This document shows positions 29,520 through 39,104 of a DNA stretch of 64,000 bases, in pieces. The DNA is from Anabaena sp. UHCC 0204. GTDB taxonomy: Bacteria > Cyanobacteriota > Cyanobacteriia > Cyanobacteriales > Nostocaceae. Below the pieces are notes generated by a model. The model was not told the origin of the DNA, did no database searches, and was given only the letters and a program-made list of their open reading frames with translations. Where the stretch lies: assembly GCF_009711975.1 (NCBI RefSeq), contig NZ_VIKW01000003.1, positions 110,986-174,985 on the forward strand, read 5' to 3'. Every line of letters begins with the position of its first letter. Position 1 is the stretch's first letter. Both the position numbers and the translations under genes were made by a program.

Positions 29520-29650
29520 CTAGTAGTCTGTCAAATACATTTTGACGAATAAAGAAGAAACGAACCACGAAGAACGCAAAGAGCGCGAAGGAAGAAGAAA
29601 GAAGGAAGATTATTTACCCGTCAATTAATTACTTCTTGACAGACTATTAG
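29520..29650. mobile_element. MITE-like element with 15-bp terminal inverted repeats
   Basis: 131 bp. Left end ctagtagtctgtcaa and right end ttgacagactattag are inverted repeats with one mismatch in 15. The inside has the phrase cgaaccacgaagaacgcaaag, a repeat phrase I know from other Nostocales genomes. No coding capacity. Between the export gene and the nuclease gene. Confidence 0.75.
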
Positions 29651-29775
29651 TACCCCAGGGTGTAAGTCAATTAACTTTAAGATTATTCATGGGTGCAACT
29701 CCCAAGGGGATTTATTAGTAATTGTAACATGATGTAATAAGGGGTGAGGGAAAAGGAAAAATACTTTAGAGTAAA

Positions 29776-30303
29776 TCATCTACCCTTCTTTCCTTTTCCT
29801 GGTGGTTGAGGCTTGATATTTCGCAAAAAAGCACCTAAATCTGAATTTTTGCTAATGCGACAGTTACCTTCACCAAACTCAGCCTTTAATTCTTCTTGAT
29901 ACTTTCCCGTTTCTTGAGGTCCAGAAACGTTCGATTTAATATAAGTTTTCGGTGTAAAATTTAATGATGGGTCAACTTTTTTTATAACCTTTCTAAAGTA
30001 TGTATATGTATTTATAACCTGCTCTTTTGCTGTTTTGATATCACCTCCCTTCAATTCTACAAAACAGATGATCTTTTCATTGTCTTTTGCATAAAATACA
30101 ATAAGATCACAAATTTTCATACCTTCTCTATCTAATCCTAATAATTTACGAAACTGACAATTAGGATTTGATTTCTCATCTATATGAAAAAATAAAACAG
30201 TTTCACCACTTGCTGGTTGTAAACTTACCTCTACTCCATTTTCTTTAAGGCTTGTCTTTCCTGGTAGTAAACAACATGATAACAATAAGGTATTGAAAGG
30301 CAT
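29776..30303 (-). CDS. PD-(D/E)XK-like protein, partner of the AAA ATPase
   Basis: 175 residues from ATG 30303, which has AGGAG about 11 nt upstream; a longer frame to 30381 would overlap the ATPase gene. The segment ICDLIVFYAK ... ICFVELKGGD fits the PD-(D/E)XK core: D66, then 16 residues later E83-x-K85, followed by a helix with Q95 (AKEQVINTYTYF). This suggests a Mg-dependent nuclease. The C-terminus ends in a basic tail (PPGKGKKGR). It follows the AAA ATPase gene by 37 bp on the same strand, so they form a two-gene unit. Family not recognised; nuclease activity is inference. Confidence 0.6.
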   Translation of the reverse strand: MPFNTLLLSCCLLPGKTSLKENGVEVSLQPASGETVLFFHIDEKSNPNCQFRKLLGLDREGMKICDLIVFYAKDNEKIICFVELKGGDIKTAKEQVINTYTYFRKVIKKVDPSLNFTPKTYIKSNVSGPQETGKYQEELKAEFGEGNCRISKNSDLGAFLRNIKPQPPGKGKKGR

Positions 30304-30340
30304 TTTAAAATCACTCCTGAATTTAAGATTATAAGAGTGA

Positions 30341-31747
30341 TTATAAAAAAACATGAGCAATGTATTCTGACACTTCCCCAAATGTTCCCCAATCTATCCT
30401 ACCATCTTCATGTAAAATATTTTTAGCTGTACCATCTTCAAATAAATATACAGAAACTTTTTCTTGAGGAATAAAAGCATCTGTCCTATCTAAACAAAAT
30501 TTTTCTTTTATACTTTCTTTATTTTCATATTTAGAGGCTTTAATCAAATTAGCTAAATGATCAACAATATAAGAGCTATGGGTTGTAATTAGAACTTTCA
30601 AACCTGCTTGAACTAACATTGCTAAAAATTCAATAATTTGTACTTGCGCTGCTGGGTGTAAATTCACTTCTGGTTCATCAATAATTAGTAATTCATTTGG
30701 TAAAGCAAAATAACGCAAGCACAAAACTAACGGAGCTAATTCTTTTACCATTGAAGAAGAAACCGCTATTTCTAATTTAATATTTTCTGATGGTTGATAA
30801 ATAATTTCTTGATCAAAGCTAGAATTTTCAACATTGACTTTTCCTCCCAAAATATCATTTTCTAAAATTTCTGCTAATTTAAGATATTCCAAAACTTCTG
30901 GGTAAAGTTGTATTTCTTTTTCTCTTTCTGATGATGTTTTTATATATATACTTTCTAGTGTCAATTTTAAATCTTGTACTGGTATGCTTAATTTTATAGA
31001 TGAAAGATTTTTTACATTTTCATCAATATCGTCAAAATTTTCAATATCTAAGTAATTTTCAATTTTTGTAGCTGAAGAAAAAAATGGTAAAATCCCTGTT
31101 CTTTCTGTAGGAAATATATAAGTTTCTAAATGCAAAAACCTGTGAATTGTTCTAAAAATTAATTTAAGCAAAATCTGCTCAAATGCTCTTCTAGGTAATT
31201 TTTTCAAAATATTTTCTTCGGAAACTGAAAGTATATATAAATAAATCTTACTGTCACCTAATTCCTTGAGAATATGTAAAGTATCTTTACTTTGAGTACC
31301 AAAAGATAACTGTTGATCTATAAAATCTTTTTTAAGATTATCCAATATTTCTGGTTTAGCTTCTGCTAAATCAAAACTCACTTTCATTTTTTCAAAATCA
31401 ACACGCTCTGTAGCTAGAAATTTATTCATCCAGCTATGTGCTAAAGAAGAAACATCATTAATGTATGTTTCAATAAACTCTTCAGCAAACTCAATTAAAT
31501 TAATCCGAACTGTTCCTTCTTGTAAAAATTCCTCAATTGCATTATCTATAATTGGATATCTATACTGAGTTTTTTTATCAAGATAAGCTTGCCAATATCT
31601 CTCACATCCATATTCACCTAAAATAGATGCTAAAGTATAAGCTGTCCAAGTTTTCCCAGTTCCATTACCACCAATAAACACAGTCAACGGCTTTAAATCA
31701 ATTTCTGCTTTTTGAATAACACCTAAGTTAGCAATTTCTATTTTCAT
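30341..31747 (-). CDS. AAA family ATPase (OLD/AAA_15-like, SMC-type)
   Basis: 468 residues, AT-rich. Walker A VFIGGNGTGKTWTAYTLA (26-33 GGNGTGKT), Walker B LLIDEPEVNLHP (from 354, D357 E358), and H-switch VLITTHSSYIVDHL (H390). This is the ABC/SMC-like ATPase module of the OLD/RecF type, but there is no C-terminal TOPRIM. Similar ATPases pair with a separate effector in many anti-phage systems. The downstream partner with a PD-(D/E)XK-like core strengthens a defence role; this is inference. The N-terminus MKIEIANLGVIQKAEIDL is typical of the family. Confidence 0.85.
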   Translation of the reverse strand: MKIEIANLGVIQKAEIDLKPLTVFIGGNGTGKTWTAYTLASILGEYGCERYWQAYLDKKTQYRYPIIDNAIEEFLQEGTVRINLIEFAEEFIETYINDVSSLAHSWMNKFLATERVDFEKMKVSFDLAEAKPEILDNLKKDFIDQQLSFGTQSKDTLHILKELGDSKIYLYILSVSEENILKKLPRRAFEQILLKLIFRTIHRFLHLETYIFPTERTGILPFFSSATKIENYLDIENFDDIDENVKNLSSIKLSIPVQDLKLTLESIYIKTSSEREKEIQLYPEVLEYLKLAEILENDILGGKVNVENSSFDQEIIYQPSENIKLEIAVSSSMVKELAPLVLCLRYFALPNELLIIDEPEVNLHPAAQVQIIEFLAMLVQAGLKVLITTHSSYIVDHLANLIKASKYENKESIKEKFCLDRTDAFIPQEKVSVYLFEDGTAKNILHEDGRIDWGTFGEVSEYIAHVFL

Positions 31748-31975
31748 GGCAAATTTAATATTAATTAGGGTTAAGAATATACAATTGACTATACCCTGAC
31801 ATTATTTGTAAATTCAGCAAATCATACCTATTACTGAATTACATATCTGAAAGGTTATATCTGGAATCAGAGCAAAGCTGACACTTACCTTACAGTAGAT
31901 TTAATATTTCCAAACCAAACTCTTAAGCTCTTCTTTGCGACTCTGCGCCTCTGCGTGAGATAAAAACTAAAAAAA

Positions 31976-32060
31976 CGGAGAGGGGGAGATTCGAACTCCC
32001 GGAAGCTTTCACCTCACCTGATTTCAAGTCAGGCGCATTCGACCACTCTGCCACCTCTCC
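31976..32060 (-). tRNA. trnS: tRNA-Ser(UGA)
   Basis: 85 nt. Acceptor stem GGAGAGG pairs with CCTCTCC, discriminator G. Long variable arm typical of serine tRNA. Anticodon loop CTTGAAA with anticodon TGA. T-arm GTTCGAATC. CCA is not encoded. Located between the ATPase gene and the phosphoesterase gene. The 5' end of the plus strand before it holds the dispersed repeat ctctgcgcctctgcgtgaga. Confidence 0.96.
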
Positions 32061-32118
32061 AGATTATTTGCCAGAATTGTGAAATACAAAAACTGACAAA
32101 TAATATCGTAACATATAA

Positions 32119-33048
32119 TTACAGAATTGGCACTACTGAAACCGAAGAATTATAAAAAACTTCCTCAGTAGCAACCTGGAAATCTTTACCGAGCCAAACT
32201 AGAGAAGCTTTTGTAACCACACCGCCTTCCAAAGAAACCAGAGAAAAATTTCGTAACTTGATACCGTCTTCCTGTACAATTCGGGGGACAGTAGCGGCAT
32301 TTAAGTAAATAGTTCCTTCTGGACTTCTAAATACAGCCTTCCTTTGCACCTTTTTAGTATGGCGAAGTGCGCGGTGCATATGACCAAAAGCGACTAGGGA
32401 GACGGTTTTCTTCATGTTGAGACTTTGAGAAATCGCTTCCGCTAAATCAGGATCACCAAAATCACCGCCGAGAGGATGCCAATCTTTACCACAGGGGTCT
32501 TCAGGGCGATCGCCTAAACCACTTGGTCCATTGTGTCCTAGAAAAATAATATTCTCACAAGTAACACTTTTTACAACTTTGACGATTTTATCGGCGGACT
32601 CTTCCATGCTAGAAACACCATAGCGTTCTTGACAGATTTCCGCAAATCTCCATTCTGGTCCACCCCAGGTAAAAGGACGACCACCCACAACAGTTAAATT
32701 CCACTGGGGGAAATCCAACTTACCATAACCGACTTGGGTAGATCCTAATAAATCTAGCTGTTCCTGTACCCAGTCTTCCTTGGTGCGGTCATAAGGGCAT
32801 TTTTTGCGTCCCCATTCAGTCGCCGAATACCATGCGTCGTGGTTGCCCATTACCACTGCTTTGGGAATATCCAGGGAAGCGATCGCTTTTACCACTTCCA
32901 CTGACTCATTCCCGAAATCGCCGACAAATAACACTAAGTCAACACCGAGATGCTGGAGTGCTATGCCGTCTTCTTCTTCCCATTGGTCGTGAACATCGCC
33001 AATTACAGCAATTTTGACAGGTTTAGATTGAGTTTTCTGACTGGTCAT
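32119..33048 (-). CDS. Metallophosphoesterase, TIGR04168-like
   Basis: 309 residues, calcineurin-like fold: IAVIGDVHDQW, LVLFVGDFGNE, VMGNHDAWYSATEWG, FLGHNGPSGLG and AFGHMHRAL are the five metal-binding blocks. Similar to a conserved cyanobacterial/plant phosphoesterase family (TIGR04168). Substrate unknown. No signal peptide. Divergent from nadA. Confidence 0.85.
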   Translation of the reverse strand: MTSQKTQSKPVKIAVIGDVHDQWEEEDGIALQHLGVDLVLFVGDFGNESVEVVKAIASLDIPKAVVMGNHDAWYSATEWGRKKCPYDRTKEDWVQEQLDLLGSTQVGYGKLDFPQWNLTVVGGRPFTWGGPEWRFAEICQERYGVSSMEESADKIVKVVKSVTCENIIFLGHNGPSGLGDRPEDPCGKDWHPLGGDFGDPDLAEAISQSLNMKKTVSLVAFGHMHRALRHTKKVQRKAVFRSPEGTIYLNAATVPRIVQEDGIKLRNFSLVSLEGGVVTKASLVWLGKDFQVATEEVFYNSSVSVVPIL

Positions 33049-33199
33049 GCCACTTTAAAAAGCCGTATATCTCCAGGATATGAAACTCCACCGGATTTGG
33101 GCATAAATTGCTAAGATCAATCTCTCCCTATTTTTGGTAAAAACTACTATAATTAAATTCACAAGGTATTCTTATTGTACAATCAAGCAGTTTTTAATT

Positions 33200-34165
33200 G
33201 TGTTTACAACTACACTTACTCAACCAAAATCAGGCATTCTCCCATTAGATTTATTTGCTGCTATTGAGGATCTGAAAACAGAACTGAATGCAGTGATATT
33301 AGCCCACTATTATCAAGATCCTGATATTCAAGATATTGCCGACTTTATTGGCGATTCTTTACAATTAGCCAAAGCCGCAGCGAATACCAAAGCAGATGTA
33401 ATTGTGTTTGCAGGTGTTCACTTTATGGCGGAAACAGCGAAAATCCTCAACCCTGATAAATTGGTCTTGTTACCAGATATTAATGCAGGTTGTTCTTTAG
33501 CAGATAGTTGTCCTCCCAAAGAGTTTGCTGCTTTCAAAGCCGCACACCCAGACCATTTAGTAATTTCCTATATTAACTGCTCCGCCGAAATTAAGGCTAT
33601 GAGCGATATCATCTGTACCAGTTCCAACGCTGTGAAAATTGTTCAGCAAATACCCCCAGAACAGCCGATTATTTTCGCCCCAGATCGCAACTTGGGAAGG
33701 TATGTAATCGAACAAACAGGACGGGAAATGCTGTTATGGCAAGGTAGCTGTATTGTCCATGAAACTTTTTCCGAAAAGAAAATCGTCCAGTTAAAAATTA
33801 CACATCCGCACGCGGAAGCGATCGCTCACCCCGAATGTGAAACCAGCGTCTTACGTCACGCCAGCTATATTGGCTCTACAGCCGCCTTACTCAATTATTG
33901 TCAAATCAGCCCTAGCCAAGAATTCATCGTTGCTACAGAGCCGGGAATCATTCACCAGATGCAAAAACTAGCACCTAACAAACACTTTATTCCCGCACCC
34001 CCGCACAGTGATTGTAACTGTAACGAATGTCCCTTTATGCGGTTAAATACCTTAGAAAAGCTGTATTTAGCCATGAAAAACCGCACTCCGGAAATTACGT
34101 TACCAGAAGAAATCCGCATAGCTGCATTGCGACCAATGCAAAGGATGTTAGAAATGAGTGCGTAG
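33200..34165 (+). CDS. nadA: Quinolinate synthase A
   Basis: 321 residues from GTG 33200 ([19 protein letters not shown]); the longer frame from 33134 has a poorly conserved leader. NadA condenses iminoaspartate with dihydroxyacetone phosphate to quinolinate in NAD synthesis, using a [4Fe-4S] cluster. Cluster cysteines are seen in [23 protein letters not shown] and [17 protein letters not shown]. Other blocks: [38 protein letters not shown]. Ends in [10 protein letters not shown]. Confidence 0.95.
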   Translation: MFTTTLTQPKSGILPLDLFAAIEDLKTELNAVILAHYYQDPDIQDIADFIGDSLQLAKAAANTKADVIVFAGVHFMAETAKILNPDKLVLLPDINAGCSLADSCPPKEFAAFKAAHPDHLVISYINCSAEIKAMSDIICTSSNAVKIVQQIPPEQPIIFAPDRNLGRYVIEQTGREMLLWQGSCIVHETFSEKKIVQLKITHPHAEAIAHPECETSVLRHASYIGSTAALLNYCQISPSQEFIVATEPGIIHQMQKLAPNKHFIPAPPHSDCNCNECPFMRLNTLEKLYLAMKNRTPEITLPEEIRIAALRPMQRMLEMSA

Positions 34166-34166
34166 T

Positions 34167-34190
34167 CAGGTGACAGGTGACAGGTGACAG
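34167..34190. repeat. Heptameric tandem repeat (CAGGTGA)3
   Basis: Three units of CAGGTGA plus CAG right after the nadA stop codon. Same unit as at 16698-16753. Confidence 0.9.
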
Positions 34191-34241
34191 AAGAAGAATT
34201 AGAAGGAGATCAGAATAGTCTTGAATCTGGGTTATTCAACG

Positions 34242-34264
34242 TTGTCAATTGTCAATTGTCAATT
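34242..34264. repeat. Heptameric tandem repeat (TTGTCAA)3
   Basis: Three units of TTGTCAA and a partial one between nadA and dnaJ. Same as 22238-22264. Confidence 0.9.
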
Positions 34265-34276
34265 ATTCTATAAAAA

Positions 34277-35269
34277 CTAAATTAAATCAGCACGAGGTTT
34301 AAAAGTTTCTATTTCCCGCAATTTTTCATAAAGTTGTCTTTCTTCATCTGTAAGAGTTTTCGGAGTTACTATCTGAACTTCCACTAATTGATCACCCCGT
34401 TGACCATTATCACCAGGGTAGCCTTTATTACCGAGACGGAATCTTTGTCCAGACCTCACACCAGAGGGAATGGTCATTTTAACTGGACCATCAAGAGTAG
34501 GTGCTTCGACTTGTCCGCCTAAAACGGCTTCACTAGGAGTCACAGGAACTTGACAGAAGATATTAAAACCTTCCAGCTTAAACAAAGGATGAGGATCAAC
34601 GGTAATTTTTAAGTATAAATCGCCGCCACTAATGCCTTGATTACGGAGGCGGATGGTTTGCCCTGTCACCATAGCTGGGGGCATAGTCACTTCGAGCGAT
34701 CTCCCATCTTCTAAACGTATCCTTTCATTACCACCTTGATAAGCTTTTTCCAAAGGTAGGGTTAGCCTAGCTTCGATATCCCTACGGGTGGTACGAGGTG
34801 GAGTATTAACTGTATATGCAACTTTGGTTCTAGGAGTGCGGAAGGGGTCGCTTGTAGTGGTGTTTCCGGTGCTATTTTTCGGTTCTTTGCGGTTGCTGAC
34901 ACCAATTACTTGATTGACAAAGCTTTCAAAATCGTTAAATTGGCTGGGGTCTACCTCTTGACTAGAACGACCGTTAGCGCGGCTTTCCCAGCCTTTAGCC
35001 TTGGGAGTTTGTTTATTGCCAGCAAAGCCATTTTGTTGCCAATAGCGGCTAAATTGGTCATATTGCGATCGCCTGCTAGGATCGGAAAGAATTTCATAAG
35101 CCTCACCGATGGTTTTAAATTTTTCCTCAGCTTCCTTATTCCCTGGATTCAGATCAGGGTGATATTGTCTAGCTAAACGCCGATAAACCTTTTTAATTTC
35201 TTCGCTTGTGGCATCTTTAGAAACTCCTAAAATCTCGTAATAATCACGAAAATTCTGCAAATTTTGCAT
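34277..35269 (-). CDS. dnaJ: DnaJ-type co-chaperone without zinc finger (CbpA-like)
   Basis: 330 residues. J-domain 8-75 with the HPD motif (RLARQYHPDLNPGN), a Ser/Asn-rich linker (about 80-175), then two beta-sandwich C-terminal domains (ARLTLPLEKAYQGG, GGDLYLKITVDPHPLFK, GGQVEAPTLDGPVKMTIPSG). The CxxCxGxG zinc-finger repeats of class-A DnaJ are missing, so it is a class B/CbpA type. It follows the dnaK gene on the same strand (141 bp), so it likely serves that Hsp70. Cyanobacteria have several J-proteins. Confidence 0.88.
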   Translation of the reverse strand: MQNLQNFRDYYEILGVSKDATSEEIKKVYRRLARQYHPDLNPGNKEAEEKFKTIGEAYEILSDPSRRSQYDQFSRYWQQNGFAGNKQTPKAKGWESRANGRSSQEVDPSQFNDFESFVNQVIGVSNRKEPKNSTGNTTTSDPFRTPRTKVAYTVNTPPRTTRRDIEARLTLPLEKAYQGGNERIRLEDGRSLEVTMPPAMVTGQTIRLRNQGISGGDLYLKITVDPHPLFKLEGFNIFCQVPVTPSEAVLGGQVEAPTLDGPVKMTIPSGVRSGQRFRLGNKGYPGDNGQRGDQLVEVQIVTPKTLTDEERQLYEKLREIETFKPRADLI

Positions 35270-35290
35270 AATCTGTTATTTAAATGTTTG

Positions 35291-35322
35291 TTGTCAGTTG
35301 TCAGTTGTCAGTTGTCAGTTGT
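35291..35322. repeat. Heptameric tandem repeat (TTGTCAG)4
   Basis: Four units of TTGTCAG plus a partial unit between dnaK and dnaJ. Confidence 0.9.
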
Positions 35323-35410
35323 GCTTCTACTTATCACTGACACTGCAAATATTGAAAATTAGATTTTAGACCGAAGACAGTGAATCTAAAATCCAAAATC
35401 CAAAATCGAA

Positions 35411-37468
35411 TTACAGCCAATCATCGTCATCATCCCAATTATCCTGGTAGCTGGGGCGTTTGCTGCGGGTAGGACGACTTTCATAATTGGGAGAACGACT
35501 TTCTCGATTTTCCCTGCCATAATCTCTGCTAGAACCTCGGTTAGATGAGTCTCGTTGCCGATAATTATCTCGATAAACATCCCGTTCTGGTTCTTTTTCT
35601 CCCACAAAGATGTCACGGATAGCACCAAATAAATCCTCATCTTCATCCTCAGCATAATACTGACGGACTTCTCGATTCAGTTCATACAGAGCATCTTGTA
35701 AATCAGCGTAAGCCTGATCAATTCCCCGATCTTCATCAGCTTGTAAACTTTCCCGTAAATTTCGGCAAATATTATCAATCCGTTGACGACGGTTACGGGC
35801 AAATTGCATTCCCATTTCTAAAGCCACTTCTCGCAATTGTCGTTCGGCTTGTAACATTAATGCTTCAGCACGTGTCCGTTTTTCGACTCGTTCTTTCCGT
35901 TCTCGATCAACATCAGCATACTTTTGAGCATCCTGAATCATCCGGTTAACTTCCGACTCACTTAAAGTAGAAGCACCTTGAATGGTAATGCTTTGTTCTC
36001 TGCCGGTGGTACGATCTAGGGCTGTTACCTGTAAAATCCCATTAGCATCAATATCAAAAGATACTTGAACTTGAGGAATACCCCTTGGTGCGGGAGGAAT
36101 GCCATACAGTTTAAACCGTCCCAAAGACTTGTTATCTGTGGCCATGTCCCTTTCACCCTGAACCACATTGATTTCTACACTGTTTTGGTTATTTTCAGAA
36201 GTTGAAAAGATGTCAGAACGACGCACGGGGATAGTGGTATTCCGAGGGATAAGCTTTTTCATCACACCACCGATGGTTTCTAAGCCCATAGATAGGGGTG
36301 TGACATCTAACAGTAGTAGATCCTTGAATTCACCAGCGAGAATACTGCCTTGAATAGCTGCACCGACAGCTACAACTTCATCGGGATTGACGTTTTCACT
36401 AGGTTCAATACCAATTAAGTCTTGAACTAACTGTTTCACCATGGGCATTCTTGTAGAACCACCAACTAGGACAACTTCTTCAATATCTACAGGAGAAAGT
36501 CCGGCATCTTTTAACGCCCGTTTGACTGGTGTTCTTAATCTACTCAGCAAATCTACACATAAACCTTCAAATTGCGATCGCGTCAACCGAGTTTCTAGGT
36601 GTTTTGGTCCGTCCTCTGTGGCAGTGATGAAGGGTAAATTAATATCGGTGATGCTAACGGCAGAAAGCTCAATTTTGGCCTTTTCTGCGGCTTCCATTAA
36701 CCTTTGCAAAGCTTGGCGATCGCGTCTTAAGTCTACACCTTCTACTTCTAAAAATTTTTCTGCTAACCAATCAACTATCTTTCTGTCAAAATCATTACCA
36801 CCAAGTTGAGTATCTCCACTGGTAGATTTAACCTCAAATACGCCGTCCCCTACTTCCAGAATAGACACATCAAAAGTTCCACCACCCAAGTCAAAGACAA
36901 GGATAGTTTCCATATCACCCCGATCTAATCCGTAAGCCAAAGATGCCGCTGTCGGTTCATTCAGAATCCGTAATACCTCTAAACCCGCAATCCTACCCGC
37001 ATCACGAGTAGCTTGACGTTGGGAATCATTAAAATAAGCCGGAACAGTAATTACAGCCCCGGTGACAGGCTCACCTAAATAACGACTAGCATCATCAGCT
37101 AGTTTTTTCAGCACCATAGCTGAAATTTCTTCTGGAGAAAATTCCTTATTTAGCCGGGGGCAAGCAACCTTAATATTGCCAATTTCATCTTTACGGATGG
37201 TGTAAGGTACACGCTTAGAATCCGGGTTTAATTCGCCATACTTGCGCCCAATAAAGCGTTTCACCGCAAAAAAGGTATTTTGGGGATTTAGGACAGTTTG
37301 CCGTCTGGCCATTTGCCCAACAACCCTTTCACCTTCTTTACTAAAACCAACCACGGAGGGGGTTGTTCGCATTCCTTCTGCATTGGCAATCACCACCGGC
37401 TTGCCACCCTCCATTACGGCGACTACTGAGTTGGTTGTCCCCAAGTCGATGCCAACTACCTTGCCCAT
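35411..37468 (-). CDS. dnaK: Hsp70 chaperone DnaK (DnaK1-like)
   Basis: 685 residues. Start [19 protein letters not shown], phosphate-binding [38 protein letters not shown], and connector [17 protein letters not shown] are standard. The C-terminal region after the lid is extended: [14 protein letters not shown], then an Arg/Ser/Asp/Tyr-rich low-complexity part (about 610-680) ending DDDDDWL instead of EEVD. Length and J-partner order fit the DnaK1 type of cyanobacteria (about 690 residues) rather than the shorter essential DnaK2 (about 635). Assignment to DnaK1 is by length and memory of the family. dnaJ follows. There is no CIRCE upstream. Confidence 0.95.
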   Translation of the reverse strand: MGKVVGIDLGTTNSVVAVMEGGKPVVIANAEGMRTTPSVVGFSKEGERVVGQMARRQTVLNPQNTFFAVKRFIGRKYGELNPDSKRVPYTIRKDEIGNIKVACPRLNKEFSPEEISAMVLKKLADDASRYLGEPVTGAVITVPAYFNDSQRQATRDAGRIAGLEVLRILNEPTAASLAYGLDRGDMETILVFDLGGGTFDVSILEVGDGVFEVKSTSGDTQLGGNDFDRKIVDWLAEKFLEVEGVDLRRDRQALQRLMEAAEKAKIELSAVSITDINLPFITATEDGPKHLETRLTRSQFEGLCVDLLSRLRTPVKRALKDAGLSPVDIEEVVLVGGSTRMPMVKQLVQDLIGIEPSENVNPDEVVAVGAAIQGSILAGEFKDLLLLDVTPLSMGLETIGGVMKKLIPRNTTIPVRRSDIFSTSENNQNSVEINVVQGERDMATDNKSLGRFKLYGIPPAPRGIPQVQVSFDIDANGILQVTALDRTTGREQSITIQGASTLSESEVNRMIQDAQKYADVDRERKERVEKRTRAEALMLQAERQLREVALEMGMQFARNRRQRIDNICRNLRESLQADEDRGIDQAYADLQDALYELNREVRQYYAEDEDEDLFGAIRDIFVGEKEPERDVYRDNYRQRDSSNRGSSRDYGRENRESRSPNYESRPTRSKRPSYQDNWDDDDDWL

Positions 37469-37696
37469 GCGTTACTCGTCTCCTGTTGTGTGTCTTATTA
37501 ATTTAATATGATAGGCTGGGATTGCCTTCAGCTTGGTGCTAAATAAGGTCAACCGTCCAGTCCAATAGTATAATAGTCATCATTAAATCAAGAATTTAGA
37601 GGCATTTTAGCTTAACGTGCTACTTGCTAAACTAGGATAGCATTTTAAGTCATTGGTCAGTTGTCATTGGTCATTGGCCAGTTGGAAAGATGAATA

Positions 37697-38587
37697 TTGA
37701 TCTTTACTCTTATCCATTACACATTATTTTTAGCCACTTTGAATTTAAAACAGCGGTTACAGAATCACTTATATGAGATAGCCAGAGAGCGTGATCCCTA
37801 TATGGCGACTGTAGGGCATTTCTTTGTTCAAGAATACATTCACCAACAATTGTCACAATGGGGAAGTGTGGAAACCCACACCTTTCAAGTAGGTAGTAAA
37901 AAGTGTAAAAACTTGATTTTAAATTTACCCGCCACAACAGCAACCCAAACAGCAGATTTACCACCTATTTTAATTGGCGCTCACTATGATGGTGTTCCTG
38001 GTACAGTAGCAGCAGATGATAATGCTACAGGTGTGGCGGTTTTATTAGAATTTGCTCGCAGTTTTACAGAAACCCCCGCTAGATATCCTTTGCGGTTGGT
38101 AGCTTTTGATATGGAAGAATATGGGTTACTGGGTAGTGCTGATTATGCAGCCTACTTACGCCAACAAAATCAACCTCTCCGTCTGATGATATCTCTGGAA
38201 ATGTTGGGATATCGGGATTCTACTCCTGGTTCTCAAAAATACCCATTTCCCCTAGAATTATTTTACCCAAATCGTGGTGATTTTATTGCTCTAATTGGCA
38301 ATTGGCGAACTTGGGGCGATTTAATTAGTCTGAGTCGCAGTATTGATAAAGCTGGTGTACCTAGTCAATGGCTACCAGCGCCAAATCGGGGTTTATTAGT
38401 TCCCCAAACTCGTCTAAGTGATCATGCACCTTTTTGGGATCAAGGTTATCCCGCAATGATGATTACAGATACAGCATTTATGCGGAATCCACATTATCAT
38501 CAGCCAAGTGACACTATTGCCACCTTGGATTTAGATTTTTTAACGGGTATTTGTGAGGGTTTGGAAATGGGAATTAGGGGATTTTAA
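37697..38587 (+). CDS. M28 family zinc peptidase
   Basis: 296 residues. Zinc and catalytic residues: H in ILIGAHYDGVPGT, D in AADDNATGVAVLLEFA, E-E in AFDMEEYGLLGS, D/H in SDHAPFWDQGYPA and H in NPHYHQPSDT. M28 peptidases are aminopeptidases or carboxypeptidases. The frame opens with TTG 37697 with GGAAAG upstream; an alternative start is TTG 37739 (LNLKQRLQNHLYE). No signal peptide is clear. Function beyond peptidase is unknown. Confidence 0.85.
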   Translation: MIFTLIHYTLFLATLNLKQRLQNHLYEIARERDPYMATVGHFFVQEYIHQQLSQWGSVETHTFQVGSKKCKNLILNLPATTATQTADLPPILIGAHYDGVPGTVAADDNATGVAVLLEFARSFTETPARYPLRLVAFDMEEYGLLGSADYAAYLRQQNQPLRLMISLEMLGYRDSTPGSQKYPFPLELFYPNRGDFIALIGNWRTWGDLISLSRSIDKAGVPSQWLPAPNRGLLVPQTRLSDHAPFWDQGYPAMMITDTAFMRNPHYHQPSDTIATLDLDFLTGICEGLEMGIRGF

Positions 38588-38616
38588 ATGTTAGTAATTT
38601 ATTGGAGGTAAATTTG

Positions 38617-38907
38617 ATGTTACAAATACAAATTAAATCTGACTCTCCCGACATTGAAAGTGAAAAAAACCTAGTTCAATCAGCTATTGAATCGGAAATT
38701 AAAAGCTTACAGCGTTCACTAGCAAAAACTAATAAGTTGTTAAATGAATTTGAAACAAAATATCACGTCTCATCTGAGCATTTTTTCACTGATTGGACAG
38801 CAGAAGACCTAGAAGGAGGAGACGAAGAATATGTAAGTTGGGCTGGGGAGATTAAAATAAAGAATAAATTAACTAATTATTTGCAAAAATTAGAAGCAAT
38901 AGCATAA
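38617..38907 (+). CDS. Small hypothetical protein, antitoxin-like
   Basis: 96 residues from ATG 38617, with a GGAGG ribosome-binding site 8 nt upstream; the longer frame from 38602 is the site itself. N-terminal half is helical (EKNLVQSAIESEIKSLQRSL), then KYHVSSEHFFTDWTAEDLEGG and EEYVSWAGEIKI. The pattern helix-SSEEF-x-ED-WxGE resembles small antitoxin-like proteins that normally precede a toxin gene, but no partner follows. Orphan; role unknown. Confidence 0.55.
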   Translation: MLQIQIKSDSPDIESEKNLVQSAIESEIKSLQRSLAKTNKLLNEFETKYHVSSEHFFTDWTAEDLEGGDEEYVSWAGEIKIKNKLTNYLQKLEAIA

Positions 38908-39048
38908 GTTACTCAACAATTACCAAGCTAATATTCTTGTCTGAATCAGGATGTCCAGGATTTAAGGATTAACAGGATTAAAACTTCTTTCGTTCGGCAA
39001 TTCGGACGTTTCTGCCGTAAATAAGCGATTCCTACAGAATGCTTGGCT

Positions 39049-39070
39049 ATCGCCTCAACAATCATCTTCT
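39049..39070. repeat. 22-bp direct repeat, left copy
   Basis: ATCGCCTCAACAATCATC then TTCT, identical to 40977-40998. It stands 34 bp beyond the stop codon of the ClpC-N fusion gene and can form a stem with gttaagaggcgat at about 39078-39090, so it could also end the transcript. Confidence 0.85.
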
Positions 39071-39104
39071 AAAATTTGTTAAGAGGCGATCGCACTGATT
39101 CCCC

